Assembly: GCA_963801105.1 (NCBI GenBank)
Contig: CAWDDH010000003.1
Location: 3,596,001-3,660,000 of the forward strand
Reading direction: 5' to 3'
DNA length: 64,000 nucleotides
DNA from: JAENVU01 sp963801105
Lineage (GTDB): Bacteria > Actinomycetota > Acidimicrobiia > IMCC26256 > JAENVU01
This document shows, piece after piece, positions 34,374 to 42,801 of this stretch (within the stretch, counting starts at the first letter, position 1; each line of letters starts with the position of its first letter). Position numbers and translations under genes: made by a program. The notes under the pieces are model-generated. The model saw nothing but the letters and a program-made list of their open reading frames with translations, was not told the origin of the DNA and searched no databases.

Positions 34374-34772
34374 GTGTCGACCACCGCACCGACCCGAGGC
34401 CGGACCCTGTGGTGGGGTCTGACCCGGCGGTGTGCGCGCTGTGGCGGCGGCAAGCTGTTCACGGGCTACTTCCGCATGACGCCGGAGTGCCCCCGCTGCG
34501 GCCTCCACTTCGAGCGGGAGCAGGGCTACTGGACCGGAGCCCTGGCGATCAACATCGTCGCGACCGGCGGGCTCTTCGCGCTCGTGTTCGTGACGTTGCT
34601 CGTGCTCACCATCCCGGACGTCCCGGTGGTGCCCCTGCTGCTCGTGCTGATCCCCGAGGCGATCCTCGGTCCGATCGTCTACTACCCGTTCTCGAAGACG
34701 GTCTGGGTCGCCATCGACCGTGCGTTCCTCCAGCGGCTCGACCCCAACGAGCGCTTCGACGAGAAGCTCTGA
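34374..34772 (+). CDS. DUF983 zinc-ribbon membrane protein
   Basis: A 132-residue membrane protein. An N-terminal zinc ribbon (RRCARCGGGKLF and ECPRCGLHFERE) is followed by two hydrophobic helices (INIVATGGLFALVFVTLLVLTI and VVPLLLVLIPEAILGPIVYY). This is the DUF983 layout, common next to cytochrome-oxidase genes in proteobacteria. Here no oxidase gene is near and the role is unknown. GTG at 34374 is chosen since it starts just before the ribbon. It is followed after 24 nt by a convergent small gene. Confidence 0.8.
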   Translation: MSTTAPTRGRTLWWGLTRRCARCGGGKLFTGYFRMTPECPRCGLHFEREQGYWTGALAINIVATGGLFALVFVTLLVLTIPDVPVVPLLLVLIPEAILGPIVYYPFSKTVWVAIDRAFLQRLDPNERFDEKL

Positions 34773-34796
34773 GCCGACGCGTGCGTGGTGCGCGCG

Positions 34797-35030
34797 TCAG
34801 GCACCCAAATCGACCCGGAGCGTGAGCACGCCGTCGACGAACTCCCAGGTCGCGTCGCCGACGATCGCGTAGTCCTGGAAGTCGTGTTGGGCCTGGGTGA
34901 GGAACTTCTCGCGCTCGGGACCCGCGACCGGCGGCAATGGGCGCTCCCGCACTGCCGCCGCCCGGGCCCGGAACCGCTCGAGCATCGCGTCGACGTCGAG
35001 CTCACGCTCGGTCTGCTCTTCTCCGGCCAT
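34797..35030 (-). CDS. conserved small hypothetical protein
   Basis: A 77-residue hydrophilic protein with a charged helical N-terminal half (ELDVDAMLERFRARAAAVRER) and a C-terminal part (HDFQDYAIVGDATWEFVDGVLTLRVDL). No signal, metal or catalytic motif is visible. It lies 9 nt downstream of prmC on the same strand, so it is probably the last gene of the prfA-prmC transcript. Codon use is genome-like, which supports it being real. Function unknown. Confidence 0.68.
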   Translation of the reverse strand: MAGEEQTERELDVDAMLERFRARAAAVRERPLPPVAGPEREKFLTQAQHDFQDYAIVGDATWEFVDGVLTLRVDLGA

Positions 35031-35039
35031 CGACCCAAT

Positions 35040-35915
35040 CTACCGATCGGCCCGTCGCCGTGCGACGAGGACGCGCTCGCGACCCGCGAGATCGTGCAGC
35101 ACCCGCGCCTCCGCGAATCCGCGCGCCTCGGCCCGCGCCCGCGCGATCGCCGCCTGGTGCGGCGCGAGCTCCATCACGAGCGTGCCGGCGGGGTCGAGCC
35201 AGTCCGGCGCGTCGTCGATCAACGCCTCGATCGCCTCCAGCCCGGTCGGACCCGAGACGAGGGCTCCCGCCGGCTCCCAGTCCGCCACCACCGGCGGGAG
35301 GACCTCGTCGGCGGCGATGTAGGGCGGGTTGGAGACCACGAGCAACAACCGGCCCCGCAGCTCGTCGGGCAGCGCCTGGAACCAGATCCCGCGCGCGATC
35401 CGGACGCGCGCGCCGACCGTGCCCGAGCCCGCGACGTTCGCGCGCGCGACGTGCAGTGCGTCTGCACTCACGTCGGTGGCCCAGACCTCCGCGTCGGGCA
35501 GCGAGTCGGCGAGCGCCAGCGCGATGGCGCCCGAACCGGTCCCCAGATCGGCGACCGCGTAGTGCGTGAGCGCCGCGGCCCACGGGTCGCCCCGACCGAT
35601 CCGCTCCCCCAGCCGCTCCACCTCACGGATCGCGGTCGTCGCCACGACCTCGGTCTCGGGCCGCGGGATCAGCACGCGCCGGTCCACGAGCAGATCCAGC
35701 CCGCAGAACGCCCAGGCACCGAGCACGTACTGCAGCGGCTCCCCGGTCGCGCGCCGTGCCAGCAGCTCGTCGAGCGCCAGTGCGGCCCGCCGGGTCGCCG
35801 GGACGGCGCGTGCCAGCACCTGCTCGGCCGCGTCCATGCCCGAGACCTCTTCGATGAGCCAGCGCGCCTCGGAATCGGGATCGTCGACCCCGATGGTCAC
35901 GAGCCGCGTGCGCAC
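35040..35915 (-). CDS. prmC: peptide chain release factor N5-glutamine methyltransferase
   Basis: Methylates the GGQ glutamine of release factors using SAM. The 291 residues include the N-terminal helical domain and a methyltransferase core with ADLGTGSGAIALAL as SAM motif and the catalytic VVSNPPYIAADE (NPPY). VLIPRPETEVV is the family signature preceding them. The GTG at 35915 is used. The frame continues upstream with family-like residues (TGTWGDLALA) but offers no ATG/GTG/TTG after the prfA stop, so the true start may be a CTG or slightly different. It lies 29 nt after prfA, its substrate's gene, as in many bacteria. Confidence 0.93.
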   Translation of the reverse strand: MRTRLVTIGVDDPDSEARWLIEEVSGMDAAEQVLARAVPATRRAALALDELLARRATGEPLQYVLGAWAFCGLDLLVDRRVLIPRPETEVVATTAIREVERLGERIGRGDPWAAALTHYAVADLGTGSGAIALALADSLPDAEVWATDVSADALHVARANVAGSGTVGARVRIARGIWFQALPDELRGRLLLVVSNPPYIAADEVLPPVVADWEPAGALVSGPTGLEAIEALIDDAPDWLDPAGTLVMELAPHQAAIARARAEARGFAEARVLHDLAGRERVLVARRRADR

Positions 35916-35944
35916 CGCGAGCGCCAGGTCTCCCCAGGTCCCGG

Positions 35945-37015
35945 TCAGGACTCGCCGTCCCCGAGTTGGCGGCGTCGCTCGTCGGCGCGCAGCTCGGACA
36001 CGAGCGGATCGAGATCACCCGCGAGGACTGCGTCGAGACTGTGGAGGGTCACCTTGATGCGATGGTCAGTGACGCGGTTCTCCTTGAAGTTGTACGTCCG
36101 GATCTTCTCCGACCGCCCGCCGCTGCCGACCTGACTGCGCCGCGTGTCGGCCAGCTCGGCCGCCTGCCGCTCCTGCTCGATCTGGAGCAGGCGGGACCGA
36201 AGGATGCGCATCGCCTTGTCCTTGTTCTGGAGCTGGCTCTTCTCGTCCTGGCAGGTCACGACGAGCCCCGTCGGCTTGTGGGTGATCCGGATCGCGGAGT
36301 CGGTCGTGTTCACCGACTGACCACCGGGCCCGGTCGAGCGGTAGGTGTCGACCTCGAGATCGCCCGGGTCGATCCGCACGTCGACCTCCTCGGCCTCGGG
36401 CAGGACCGCCACGGTGGCCGCGCTCGTATGGATCCGACCCTGACTCTCGGTCACGGGGACCCGCTGCACTCGATGCGGGCCGGCCTCGTGTTTCAGGTGC
36501 GACCACGCGTCCTTGCCGCGCACCACGAAGGTGATCTCCCGGAACCCGCCCATGTCCGACGCCTGACTGGAGAGCACCTCGGTCTTCCAGCGGTGCGCCT
36601 CGGCATAGTGCTCGTACATCCGGTAGAGATCCCCCGCCCAGAGGTTCGCCTCCTCGCCGCCCTCGGCGCCGCGGATCTCCATGATCACGTTGCGGCCATC
36701 GTTCGGGTCCTTGGGCACGAGCAGCTCGCGCAGCTCCGCCTCGAGCTCCTCGCGGCGCGCCTCCTTCTCGGCGACCTCCTGGCGGAGGAACTCCTTCATC
36801 TCCGGATCGGCCTCGCCGTCGGTGAGCTCGCGGGCATCGGCGAGATCGGCGAGCACGGCGCGGTGCTGACGGAATACGTCGACGACCGGCGCCAGCTCGG
36901 CGATCCGGCGACCCGCCTCGATCGCGGCCTGCTGGTCGCCGCTCGCGAAGAGGTCGGCCTGTTCGGGCTCGAGCTTCTCGAGCTCGCGCTCGAGGTCGGC
37001 GAGGCGTTCGAACAT
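35945..37015 (-). CDS. prfA: peptide chain release factor 1
   Basis: RF1 recognises UAA and UAG and releases the nascent chain. At 356 aa the length is normal. The catalytic GPGGQSVNTTDSAIRITH is near residue 225, and the domain 2 stop-codon reading region precedes it. The helical N-terminal domain and the conserved SQLQNKDKAMRILRSRL and RSEKIRTYNFKENRVTDHR are present. ATG at 37015 is preferred over a TTG at 37024 because GGTAGG lies about 10 nt upstream of it. It is followed by prmC in the same order as in Mycobacterium, though here DUF1385 and ferritin-like genes lie between rpmE and prfA. Confidence 0.97.
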   Translation of the reverse strand: MFERLADLERELEKLEPEQADLFASGDQQAAIEAGRRIAELAPVVDVFRQHRAVLADLADARELTDGEADPEMKEFLRQEVAEKEARREELEAELRELLVPKDPNDGRNVIMEIRGAEGGEEANLWAGDLYRMYEHYAEAHRWKTEVLSSQASDMGGFREITFVVRGKDAWSHLKHEAGPHRVQRVPVTESQGRIHTSAATVAVLPEAEEVDVRIDPGDLEVDTYRSTGPGGQSVNTTDSAIRITHKPTGLVVTCQDEKSQLQNKDKAMRILRSRLLQIEQERQAAELADTRRSQVGSGGRSEKIRTYNFKENRVTDHRIKVTLHSLDAVLAGDLDPLVSELRADERRRQLGDGES

Positions 37016-37065
37016 CCCGGTCAACCTACCGGCGAACGTGGCGCGAGCTCGGGCCGGGTCGGGCC

Positions 37066-38148
37066 TCAGGCAGTGCGGTCTCGGTCGGTCGGCTCTCCGA
37101 GCCGCTCGTATCCGGCCAGCACCTCGTCCCGGTCCGGTCGGTCCGCGATCGCGTCCTCGAGCTCGGCCCGAGCCAGTCGCAGGGCGTTCTGCCGGCGGGG
37201 ACCGGTCGAGTCGGCGAACCCCCGCGCCCAGATCGCGCCCACCACCTCGGTGCCGGGGTGCTGGGCACCGTCGGGCCCGCGGAAGGTCCGATCACGCATC
37301 TCGCTCAGCGCGGTGCGGAGGTACTCGACGTGCGGCGACTCGTCCTGGCGGATGTACCCCACCAACCGGGCCGCCTCGCCGTCGCCCGCGACGAGGTCGC
37401 CGTCGGCGAGCAGCTCCTCGGCCCACGCGAAGGTGTGGGCAGCGGAGATCTCGACGAGCAGCAGGTTCACCATCCGGGCGATCATCGACTCGACGTCGAG
37501 ATCGAGGTCCGGGAACAGCGCCAGCGCGCGTTGGCGACGCCGGGAATCCTCGGCGCTCGGAAGCGGCGCACCGGGCGCGCTCGTCACACCGAGCCGGAAG
37601 AGCATCTGGTCGGTGAGGTCCTCGACGTCGGGCGACTCGAACGCGAGGTCCCGGGCGACGAACCACATGTCGCGGTGGCCGAGCTCATCGCCCCATCCGG
37701 CCTCGTCACGCGCCTGGGCCTCGAACATCGCCGGCAGATGGTCGAGCGTCGTGTCCACGATCGACTCGACGAAGTGCGACTGGAGGTCCTCGACGGTCCA
37801 CATGCGCATGGCGCCGCCGAAGCCCTCGACGGTCCCGATGCGGGTGAGTGCGGAGATCGCCGGCGCGCGGATCCCGAGCTGGAGCAGGTACCGGGACTGC
37901 GCGACGTTCGGTGTCGACGCCGGCCAGGACGAGAGCCCGGCGTCGAGCAGTTCGGTGCCGAAGCGCGCGCGGTGCGCATCCTGCCAGGATCGAATCGCGG
38001 TGGTTCGAAAGCGCGTGCGAGGCGAGCGGTACCGGGCCGACTCGTCGAGTCCGCCATGGCAGCGGCGTCCCGCCACCATCAGCGGCTCGAGCCCGACGTC
38101 GTCGGCGAGCAGCTCGGCGGGGCTCCAACGGGTCGGCGCGCTCGTCAT
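37066..38148 (-). CDS. ferritin-like/di-iron-type helical protein of unknown function
   Basis: A 360-residue soluble, mostly helical protein. Three ExxH-like pairs occur in predicted helices: ARDEAGWGDELGHRD, EISAAHTFAWAEELL and RQDESPHVEYLRTAL. This spacing resembles four-helix di-iron carboxylate proteins. The assignment is inference and no close family is recalled. ATG 38148 begins right after the DUF1385 stop region; the longer frame upstream is antisense-like in quality and rejected. It interrupts the usual rpmE-prfA neighbourhood and is probably co-transcribed with prfA. The redox or iron role is unproven. Confidence 0.75.
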   Translation of the reverse strand: MTSAPTRWSPAELLADDVGLEPLMVAGRRCHGGLDESARYRSPRTRFRTTAIRSWQDAHRARFGTELLDAGLSSWPASTPNVAQSRYLLQLGIRAPAISALTRIGTVEGFGGAMRMWTVEDLQSHFVESIVDTTLDHLPAMFEAQARDEAGWGDELGHRDMWFVARDLAFESPDVEDLTDQMLFRLGVTSAPGAPLPSAEDSRRRQRALALFPDLDLDVESMIARMVNLLLVEISAAHTFAWAEELLADGDLVAGDGEAARLVGYIRQDESPHVEYLRTALSEMRDRTFRGPDGAQHPGTEVVGAIWARGFADSTGPRRQNALRLARAELEDAIADRPDRDEVLAGYERLGEPTDRDRTA

Positions 38149-38162
38149 GGATCTCGAACCAC

Positions 38163-39074
38163 CTAGGCGGCGACGCGGGCGTCGACCTCGGCGATCTGCT
38201 CGGCGGTGAAGACCGCCCGCAGCGCCGCGATGGCGACCTCGATCTGGTCCAGGGAGGGCTCGCGGGTCGTGAGCTTCTGCAGCGTGAGCCCCGGGACCAT
38301 CGCGACCTGCACCCAGCGGCGGTCCATGTGCCGCGCCGCGAGGCGGATGAGCTCGTACGCGATGCCGGCGATGACCGGGACGAGCACGATGCGGGACAGG
38401 ACCAGGTACGGCAGCGCCGGTCGGCCGATCAGCGCATAGACGAGGATCGCGATGGTCAGCACGGTCAGGAGGAAGTTCGTGCCGCACCGCACGTGCGCGG
38501 TCGTGAACCGCTGCGCGGACTCGGGCGTGAGCGGGACCCTGTTCTCGTACGCGGCGATCGACTTGTGTTCCGCGCCGTGGTACTGGAATACCTTCTTGAT
38601 CTCGGCGAGCCGACCGATGAGCAACAGGTAGCCGAGGAAGATCCCGAGGACCATGAGGCCCTCGATCACGTGGAAGCCGAAGCCGTCGATGCCGGCGAGC
38701 CCCGAGATCCCGCGGGCGCCGAGCGCCGGCACCACGATGAACACCGCCATGAAGAGCGTGAGCGAGATCGCCATGGTCGCGCCCATCGCCCTGCCCGAGA
38801 GCCGCTCCTCTTCCGGCACCTGCTGGTTCGCCGACCATGTGAGCGCGCGCATGCCGAGCGTCATCGACTCGGCCAGGTTGACGACGCCGCGGACGAACGG
38901 GATCTTCGCGTAGCGATCACCCCAGCCCGGGACCTCGTGGACCTCGACGTCGATGTCGCCCTCGGGCGTGCGCACCGCGACCGCCCAGTGGCGCTCGCCG
39001 CGCATCATCACGCCTTCGACCACGGCCTGACCACCCATCGGGCGGGGCTCGGCCGGCGCGACGTCCGCGCTCAT
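38163..39074 (-). CDS. DUF1385 membrane protein (YqhQ-like)
   Basis: A 303-residue membrane protein of the DUF1385 family. The N-terminal GGQAVVEGVMMRGERHWAVAVR signature, FVRGVVNLAESMTLGMRAL, and KKVFQYHGAEHKSIAAYE with conserved His-Glu-His are all present. About five hydrophobic segments are seen. Members lie near rpmE, rho and prfA in many Gram-positive bacteria. A proposed role touching lipid or cell-envelope metabolism is unproven. It follows rpmE by a few nucleotides on the same strand, so it belongs to the rpmE transcript. Confidence 0.9.
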   Translation of the reverse strand: MSADVAPAEPRPMGGQAVVEGVMMRGERHWAVAVRTPEGDIDVEVHEVPGWGDRYAKIPFVRGVVNLAESMTLGMRALTWSANQQVPEEERLSGRAMGATMAISLTLFMAVFIVVPALGARGISGLAGIDGFGFHVIEGLMVLGIFLGYLLLIGRLAEIKKVFQYHGAEHKSIAAYENRVPLTPESAQRFTTAHVRCGTNFLLTVLTIAILVYALIGRPALPYLVLSRIVLVPVIAGIAYELIRLAARHMDRRWVQVAMVPGLTLQKLTTREPSLDQIEVAIAALRAVFTAEQIAEVDARVAA

Positions 39075-39081
39075 CCGGGAG

Positions 39082-39285
39082 CTACTTCTTCTTCGCGTAC
39101 CGCTTGTTGAAGCGCTCGACGCGGCCGCCGGTGTCCACGAGCTTCTGCTTGCCCGTGTAGAAGGGATGGCACTCCGAGCACAGCTCCACGCGGAGCGCGC
39201 TGACCGTCGAGCGGGTCACGAACTCGTTCCCGCAGGAACAGTGGACCTTGCACTCGGTGTACGTGGGGTGGATGTCGGTCTTCAT
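39082..39285 (-). CDS. rpmE: 50S ribosomal protein bL31, zinc-binding form
   Basis: Ribosomal protein of the large subunit central protuberance, 67 aa. It has the zinc-type (C+) cysteines: VHCSCGNEF with a preceding Cys at CKVH, and ELCSECHPFYTGKQK. MKTDIHPTY is the family start, giving ATG at 39285; another ATG two codons upstream is less likely. A C- paralogue, expected under zinc starvation, is not in this window. It is placed between rho and DUF1385, as in other actinobacteria. Confidence 0.96.
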   Translation of the reverse strand: MKTDIHPTYTECKVHCSCGNEFVTRSTVSALRVELCSECHPFYTGKQKLVDTGGRVERFNKRYAKKK

Positions 39286-39460
39286 GATCATTCCAGTCTA
39301 GGTAGTCGACCCGTACTGCCCACAACGCCCGGGTATTCCCGGAAGGCAAGGACGGACGCTGCGGTGCGATCGAGCAGGGAGGGACGCCGCTGTGCTCCGA
39401 GGAGCGACGGTGCGATCAGCGGAGCCGACGACCGGTGTGGCGGCGTCCCACGAGCAGTGA

Positions 39461-41344
39461 TCAGCCGCCCGGGGTGGGCGCCTTCGCGATCTCGGCGAGG
39501 AACTCGTCGTTGGACTTGGTGGTCTTGAGCTTGTCGATGAGCAGTTCGAGGCCCGGCGCGGAGGATCCCTCCTGAGCCAGGGCGTTGAGCACCCGGCGCA
39601 GCTTCCACACCTGGTTGAGCTGGTCCCGGGTGAAGAGCAGCTCCTCGTGGCGGGTGCTCGACGCGTTCACGTCGATGGCCGGGAAGAGCCGCCGCTCGGC
39701 GAGCTTCCGGTCGAGCTTCAGCTCCCAGTTCCCGGTGCCCTTGAACTCCTCGAAGATGTGCTCGTCCATCTTGGAGTTCGTGTCGACGAGCGCCGTCGCG
39801 ATGATCGTGAGCGAGCCGCCCTCTTCGACGTTCCGGGCCGCACCGAAGAACCGCTTGGGCGGGTACAGCGCACCGGCGTCGATACCACCCGACATGATCC
39901 GTCCCGACGCCGGGGCGGCGAGGTTGTAGGCCCGGGCAAGACGTGTGATGCCGTCCAGCAGGATGACGACGTCCTTGCCCAGCTCGACGAGCCGCTTCGC
40001 CCGTTCGATGGTGAGCTCGGACACGTGCGTGTGCTCGTCGGACGGCCGGTCGAACGTGGAGGCGATGACCTCGCCGCGCTGCACGTGGCGGCGCATGTCG
40101 GTCACCTCTTCCGGGCGCTCGTCCACCAGCAGCACCATGAGGTGCACTTCCGGGTTGTTGCGCTCGATCGCCGCCACGATCTGCTTCATGATCGTGGTCT
40201 TGCCCACCTTCGGCGGTGAGACGATGAGTCCGCGCTGGCCCTTGCCGATGGGCGACAGGAGGTCGACGATGCGCCCGGTCAGCAGTGACGGATCCTCGAG
40301 CAACTCCAGCGGGAGGCGCTCGTCCGGGAACAGTGGCGTCAGGTCCTCGAACCGCGGCCGGTTCCGGGCCGCGTCGGGGCTCATGCCACTGATCTCGTCG
40401 ACGCGCAGCAGGGCCGGGTACTTCTCGTTGCTGGCGGGTGGGCGCGTCTGGCCCTTCAGGTAGTCGCCCTTGCGCAGCGCGAACCGGCGGACCTGGGACG
40501 CCGAGACGTAGACGTCGCTGCGACCGGGCAGGTAGCCGCCCGTACGCAGGAAGCCGTAGCCCTCGTCGCGCAGGTCGAGGAGGCCTTCGATGTCGATGGG
40601 CTCACCGGAGTACTCGCGGGGCTCGCCGTCGGGCAGACCGCGCTCCTGGTTGCCCGAGCCCGAACCCTGACCCGAGCCGCCGCGGTCACGGCCGCGGCGG
40701 CGGCGGCGGCGGCCGGTGCGGTTGCCCTCGCCGAACGACGCACGCTCGTCCTCGGGGTCGATCGCGGGTGCGTTCCCGCCCCGACGACCCGATGGCGCGT
40801 TCCGGCCCGAGGACTTCGCGGCGGGTTCGGACGACCTGGCGCCCGAGTCCTCGCCCGAGCCCGCGTCGGGCTTGGTGCCGCCACTGCCCCGGCCGCCGGA
40901 CTCCGAGCCGGCGTCCCCGGACGAGCGGCGCACGGGTCGGGGCGCGATCTCGGGCTCCTCGCCTCCGGCGAGCGCATTCTCCTCCTCGGCCAGCGCAGCG
41001 AGGTCACCGTCGCCGGCTTCGAGCTCGGAGGCCCGCTTCGAGCGGACCGCACGCCGCGGCTTCTCGTCGGCGGCCTTCGGCTCGTCGTCCGACACCGGAG
41101 CGTCGTCGTCGGTCTTGGTGGCGGACTTGGCCTTGGTCGCCTTGGTCGCCTTGGTCGCCTTGCCGTTCGCGGCGCCGGAACCGTTCCCGCCACCGGGACC
41201 GGACGCGGCGTCGAGAATCGCGTCGACGAGATCCGCCTTGCGCAACCGCGTCACGCCCTTGATGCCCATGGCACCGGCGATGGCGTGGAGTTGCTCGCGG
41301 TCCTTGCCGTCGAGCATCGAACGCTCGAGTTGCTGCTCGGCCAT
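39461..41344 (-). CDS. rho: transcription termination factor Rho with Arg/Gly-rich N-terminal insertion
   Basis: Hexameric RNA helicase that ends untranslated transcripts, 627 aa. ATG 41344 has AAGGAG 10 nt upstream. The N-terminal helix bundle (MLDGKDREQLHAIAGAMGIKG, a SAP-like Rho_N) is followed by about 190 low-complexity residues: a repeated TKATKATKAK stretch, acidic patches and an Arg-rich GRRRRRRGRDRGG block. The RNA-binding domain follows (FLRTGGYLPGRSDVYVSASQVRRF), then the ATPase with P-loop SPPKVGKTTIMKQI near 377 and the LLVDERPEEVTDMRR and LDGITRLARAYN motifs. Actinobacterial Rho proteins commonly carry such insertions, which add RNA contacts. A long leader precedes it. Confidence 0.96.
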   Translation of the reverse strand: MAEQQLERSMLDGKDREQLHAIAGAMGIKGVTRLRKADLVDAILDAASGPGGGNGSGAANGKATKATKATKAKSATKTDDDAPVSDDEPKAADEKPRRAVRSKRASELEAGDGDLAALAEEENALAGGEEPEIAPRPVRRSSGDAGSESGGRGSGGTKPDAGSGEDSGARSSEPAAKSSGRNAPSGRRGGNAPAIDPEDERASFGEGNRTGRRRRRRGRDRGGSGQGSGSGNQERGLPDGEPREYSGEPIDIEGLLDLRDEGYGFLRTGGYLPGRSDVYVSASQVRRFALRKGDYLKGQTRPPASNEKYPALLRVDEISGMSPDAARNRPRFEDLTPLFPDERLPLELLEDPSLLTGRIVDLLSPIGKGQRGLIVSPPKVGKTTIMKQIVAAIERNNPEVHLMVLLVDERPEEVTDMRRHVQRGEVIASTFDRPSDEHTHVSELTIERAKRLVELGKDVVILLDGITRLARAYNLAAPASGRIMSGGIDAGALYPPKRFFGAARNVEEGGSLTIIATALVDTNSKMDEHIFEEFKGTGNWELKLDRKLAERRLFPAIDVNASSTRHEELLFTRDQLNQVWKLRRVLNALAQEGSSAPGLELLIDKLKTTKSNDEFLAEIAKAPTPGG

Positions 41345-41582
41345 GTTCTTGTGACTCCTTGGGTCGGGGGGACCACTGAGGATGGGGCCCGCTTCGCAGG
41401 GAATCGGGCACGATGCCCGGAGCGAATGCCCGGGCGGTGAGAAGGAACTCGCCAGGCTCGGGAGCATCCCGATCCGTGACGGGGAGGATTCCCGGGTGGG
41501 AGTCCGGCGCCCGCTCCTCGACCGACCGGACCGGGCCCGGAATCTCGAGGGGGTTGCGCCGCCCCGCACTATAGCGGCGTTC
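41345..41582 (-). promoter_or_regulatory. rho leader region with possible promoter
   Basis: The 238-bp gap between the upstream gene and rho is non-coding. On the minus strand TATAGT (41573-41568) is a good -10 element, with TCACAT 17 nt before it as a weak -35. The leader of about 220 nt is GC-rich, contains inverted repeats, and is a plausible site for Rho autoregulation, which is known for rho leaders elsewhere. No defined riboswitch class is recognised. Confidence 0.45.
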
Positions 41583-42746
41583 TCAGGCGGATGTGAGCAT
41601 CCGGGCCAGCAGGGTGTGCGCGGCCACCGCATCGCAGCCCTCGGTGGCAGCCTCGGTGTAGGGCCGTCCGACGACCTCGGACCCGGAATCGTGCAGCAGG
41701 TACGGCACGGGCTCGGAGGTGTGGGTCCCCCGCTCGACGGGCGTCGCGTGGTCCGGCATCAGGAGGATCCGGAAGGGGCCGAACGCCGGGAGCGCATCGA
41801 GGAGCGGGCCGATGATGTCGCGGTCCCAGGCCTCGAGCGCCGCGACCTTGGCGGCGGCGTCCTGCTGGTGGCCGGCCTCGTCGGTCGCCTCGACGTGGAG
41901 GAGGAAGAAGTCGCGGTCGCCGAGCGAGTCGATGCACGCCACGCGCTGGGCGACGTAGTCGTTGTCGAACCCGGCCGTCGCCCCGGGGACGTCGAGCACC
42001 TCGATGCCGGCGAGCACCCCGAGCCCGCGGACCAGGTCCACCGCCGAGGTCAGGCGCCCGGTCACGCCGTAGCGGTACGCGAAATCCGGGAGCTGCGGAC
42101 GCACGCCCTGGCCCCACAACCAGATCTGGGTCGCGGTCGAGGACACCTCCGCCGCCGCCGCGCCGACCACCGGGCGGGACGCGTCCATGAGCGCCCGCAG
42201 CCGTGGGGCCGCGGGACCGGTCGGGAACACCGCGGGCCGTCCGGTCAGGTCGTGCGGGGGCACGCACTCGGCGTCGGCCCATTCCGCCGGCACGACGACC
42301 AGGTGCCGGTACTCCACGCCGGCATGGAACCGCACACCGTCACGGCCGTTGCCGAGCTCGGCGTCGAGCGCCGCGACGATCGGGTGGCTCTGCTCGCTCG
42401 AGAGGTGACCGGCGGCGAAGTCGACCATGGTGCCATCGTCACCGATTGTCACGAGATTGCAGCGGTAGGCCACCTCGTCGGGCGCGAGGTCGATCCCCAT
42501 CGCCGCGGCCTCGATCGGGGCCCGGCCGGTGTGGAAGGTCTCCGGGTCGTAGCCGAGGATCGCCAGGTTCCCGACGTCGCTGCCGGGCGGCAGGCCGTTC
42601 GGGATCACGTCGGCGCGGCCGACCTCGCTCCGCATCGCGAGCTCCTGCAACCGGGGCATCGACGCCGCCTCCAGCGGAGTGCGGCCACCGAGCGCGGCGA
42701 CGGGCTCGTCGGCGCAACCGTCGGGAACGAGCACCACGTACTTCAC
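41583..42746 (-). CDS. ApgM-like phosphoglycerate mutase-family protein; candidate homoserine kinase
   Basis: A 387-residue protein of the alkaline phosphatase-like superfamily, closest to ApgM/proposed-homoserine-kinase members. Metal-site motifs: VLVPDGCADEPV at the start, GLPPGSDVGNLAILGYDP (Ser/Thr of the active site), and C-terminal LLHVEATDEAGHQ with PDHATPVERGTHTSEPVPYL. Start GTG 42746. In Mycobacterium thrB lies between thrC and rho; here that place is taken by this gene, and no GHMP-type thrB is in the window. The family (TIGR02535-like) has been proposed to phosphorylate homoserine in genomes lacking thrB. The alternative is a true 2,3-BPG-independent phosphoglycerate mutase. Confidence 0.82.
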   Translation of the reverse strand: MKYVVLVPDGCADEPVAALGGRTPLEAASMPRLQELAMRSEVGRADVIPNGLPPGSDVGNLAILGYDPETFHTGRAPIEAAAMGIDLAPDEVAYRCNLVTIGDDGTMVDFAAGHLSSEQSHPIVAALDAELGNGRDGVRFHAGVEYRHLVVVPAEWADAECVPPHDLTGRPAVFPTGPAAPRLRALMDASRPVVGAAAAEVSSTATQIWLWGQGVRPQLPDFAYRYGVTGRLTSAVDLVRGLGVLAGIEVLDVPGATAGFDNDYVAQRVACIDSLGDRDFFLLHVEATDEAGHQQDAAAKVAALEAWDRDIIGPLLDALPAFGPFRILLMPDHATPVERGTHTSEPVPYLLHDSGSEVVGRPYTEAATEGCDAVAAHTLLARMLTSA

Positions 42747-42801
42747 GAGTGGCGATCGTAGGTGACCGTTCGCACCGGACTCGGCTCGGTACCGTGACGA
42801 G

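Noticed and set aside
40660..40720. Arg-rich block as a sign of frameshift in rho
   Set aside because: The phase is continuous from the N-terminal domain to the ATPase, and actinobacterial Rho proteins commonly have Arg/Gly-rich insertions.
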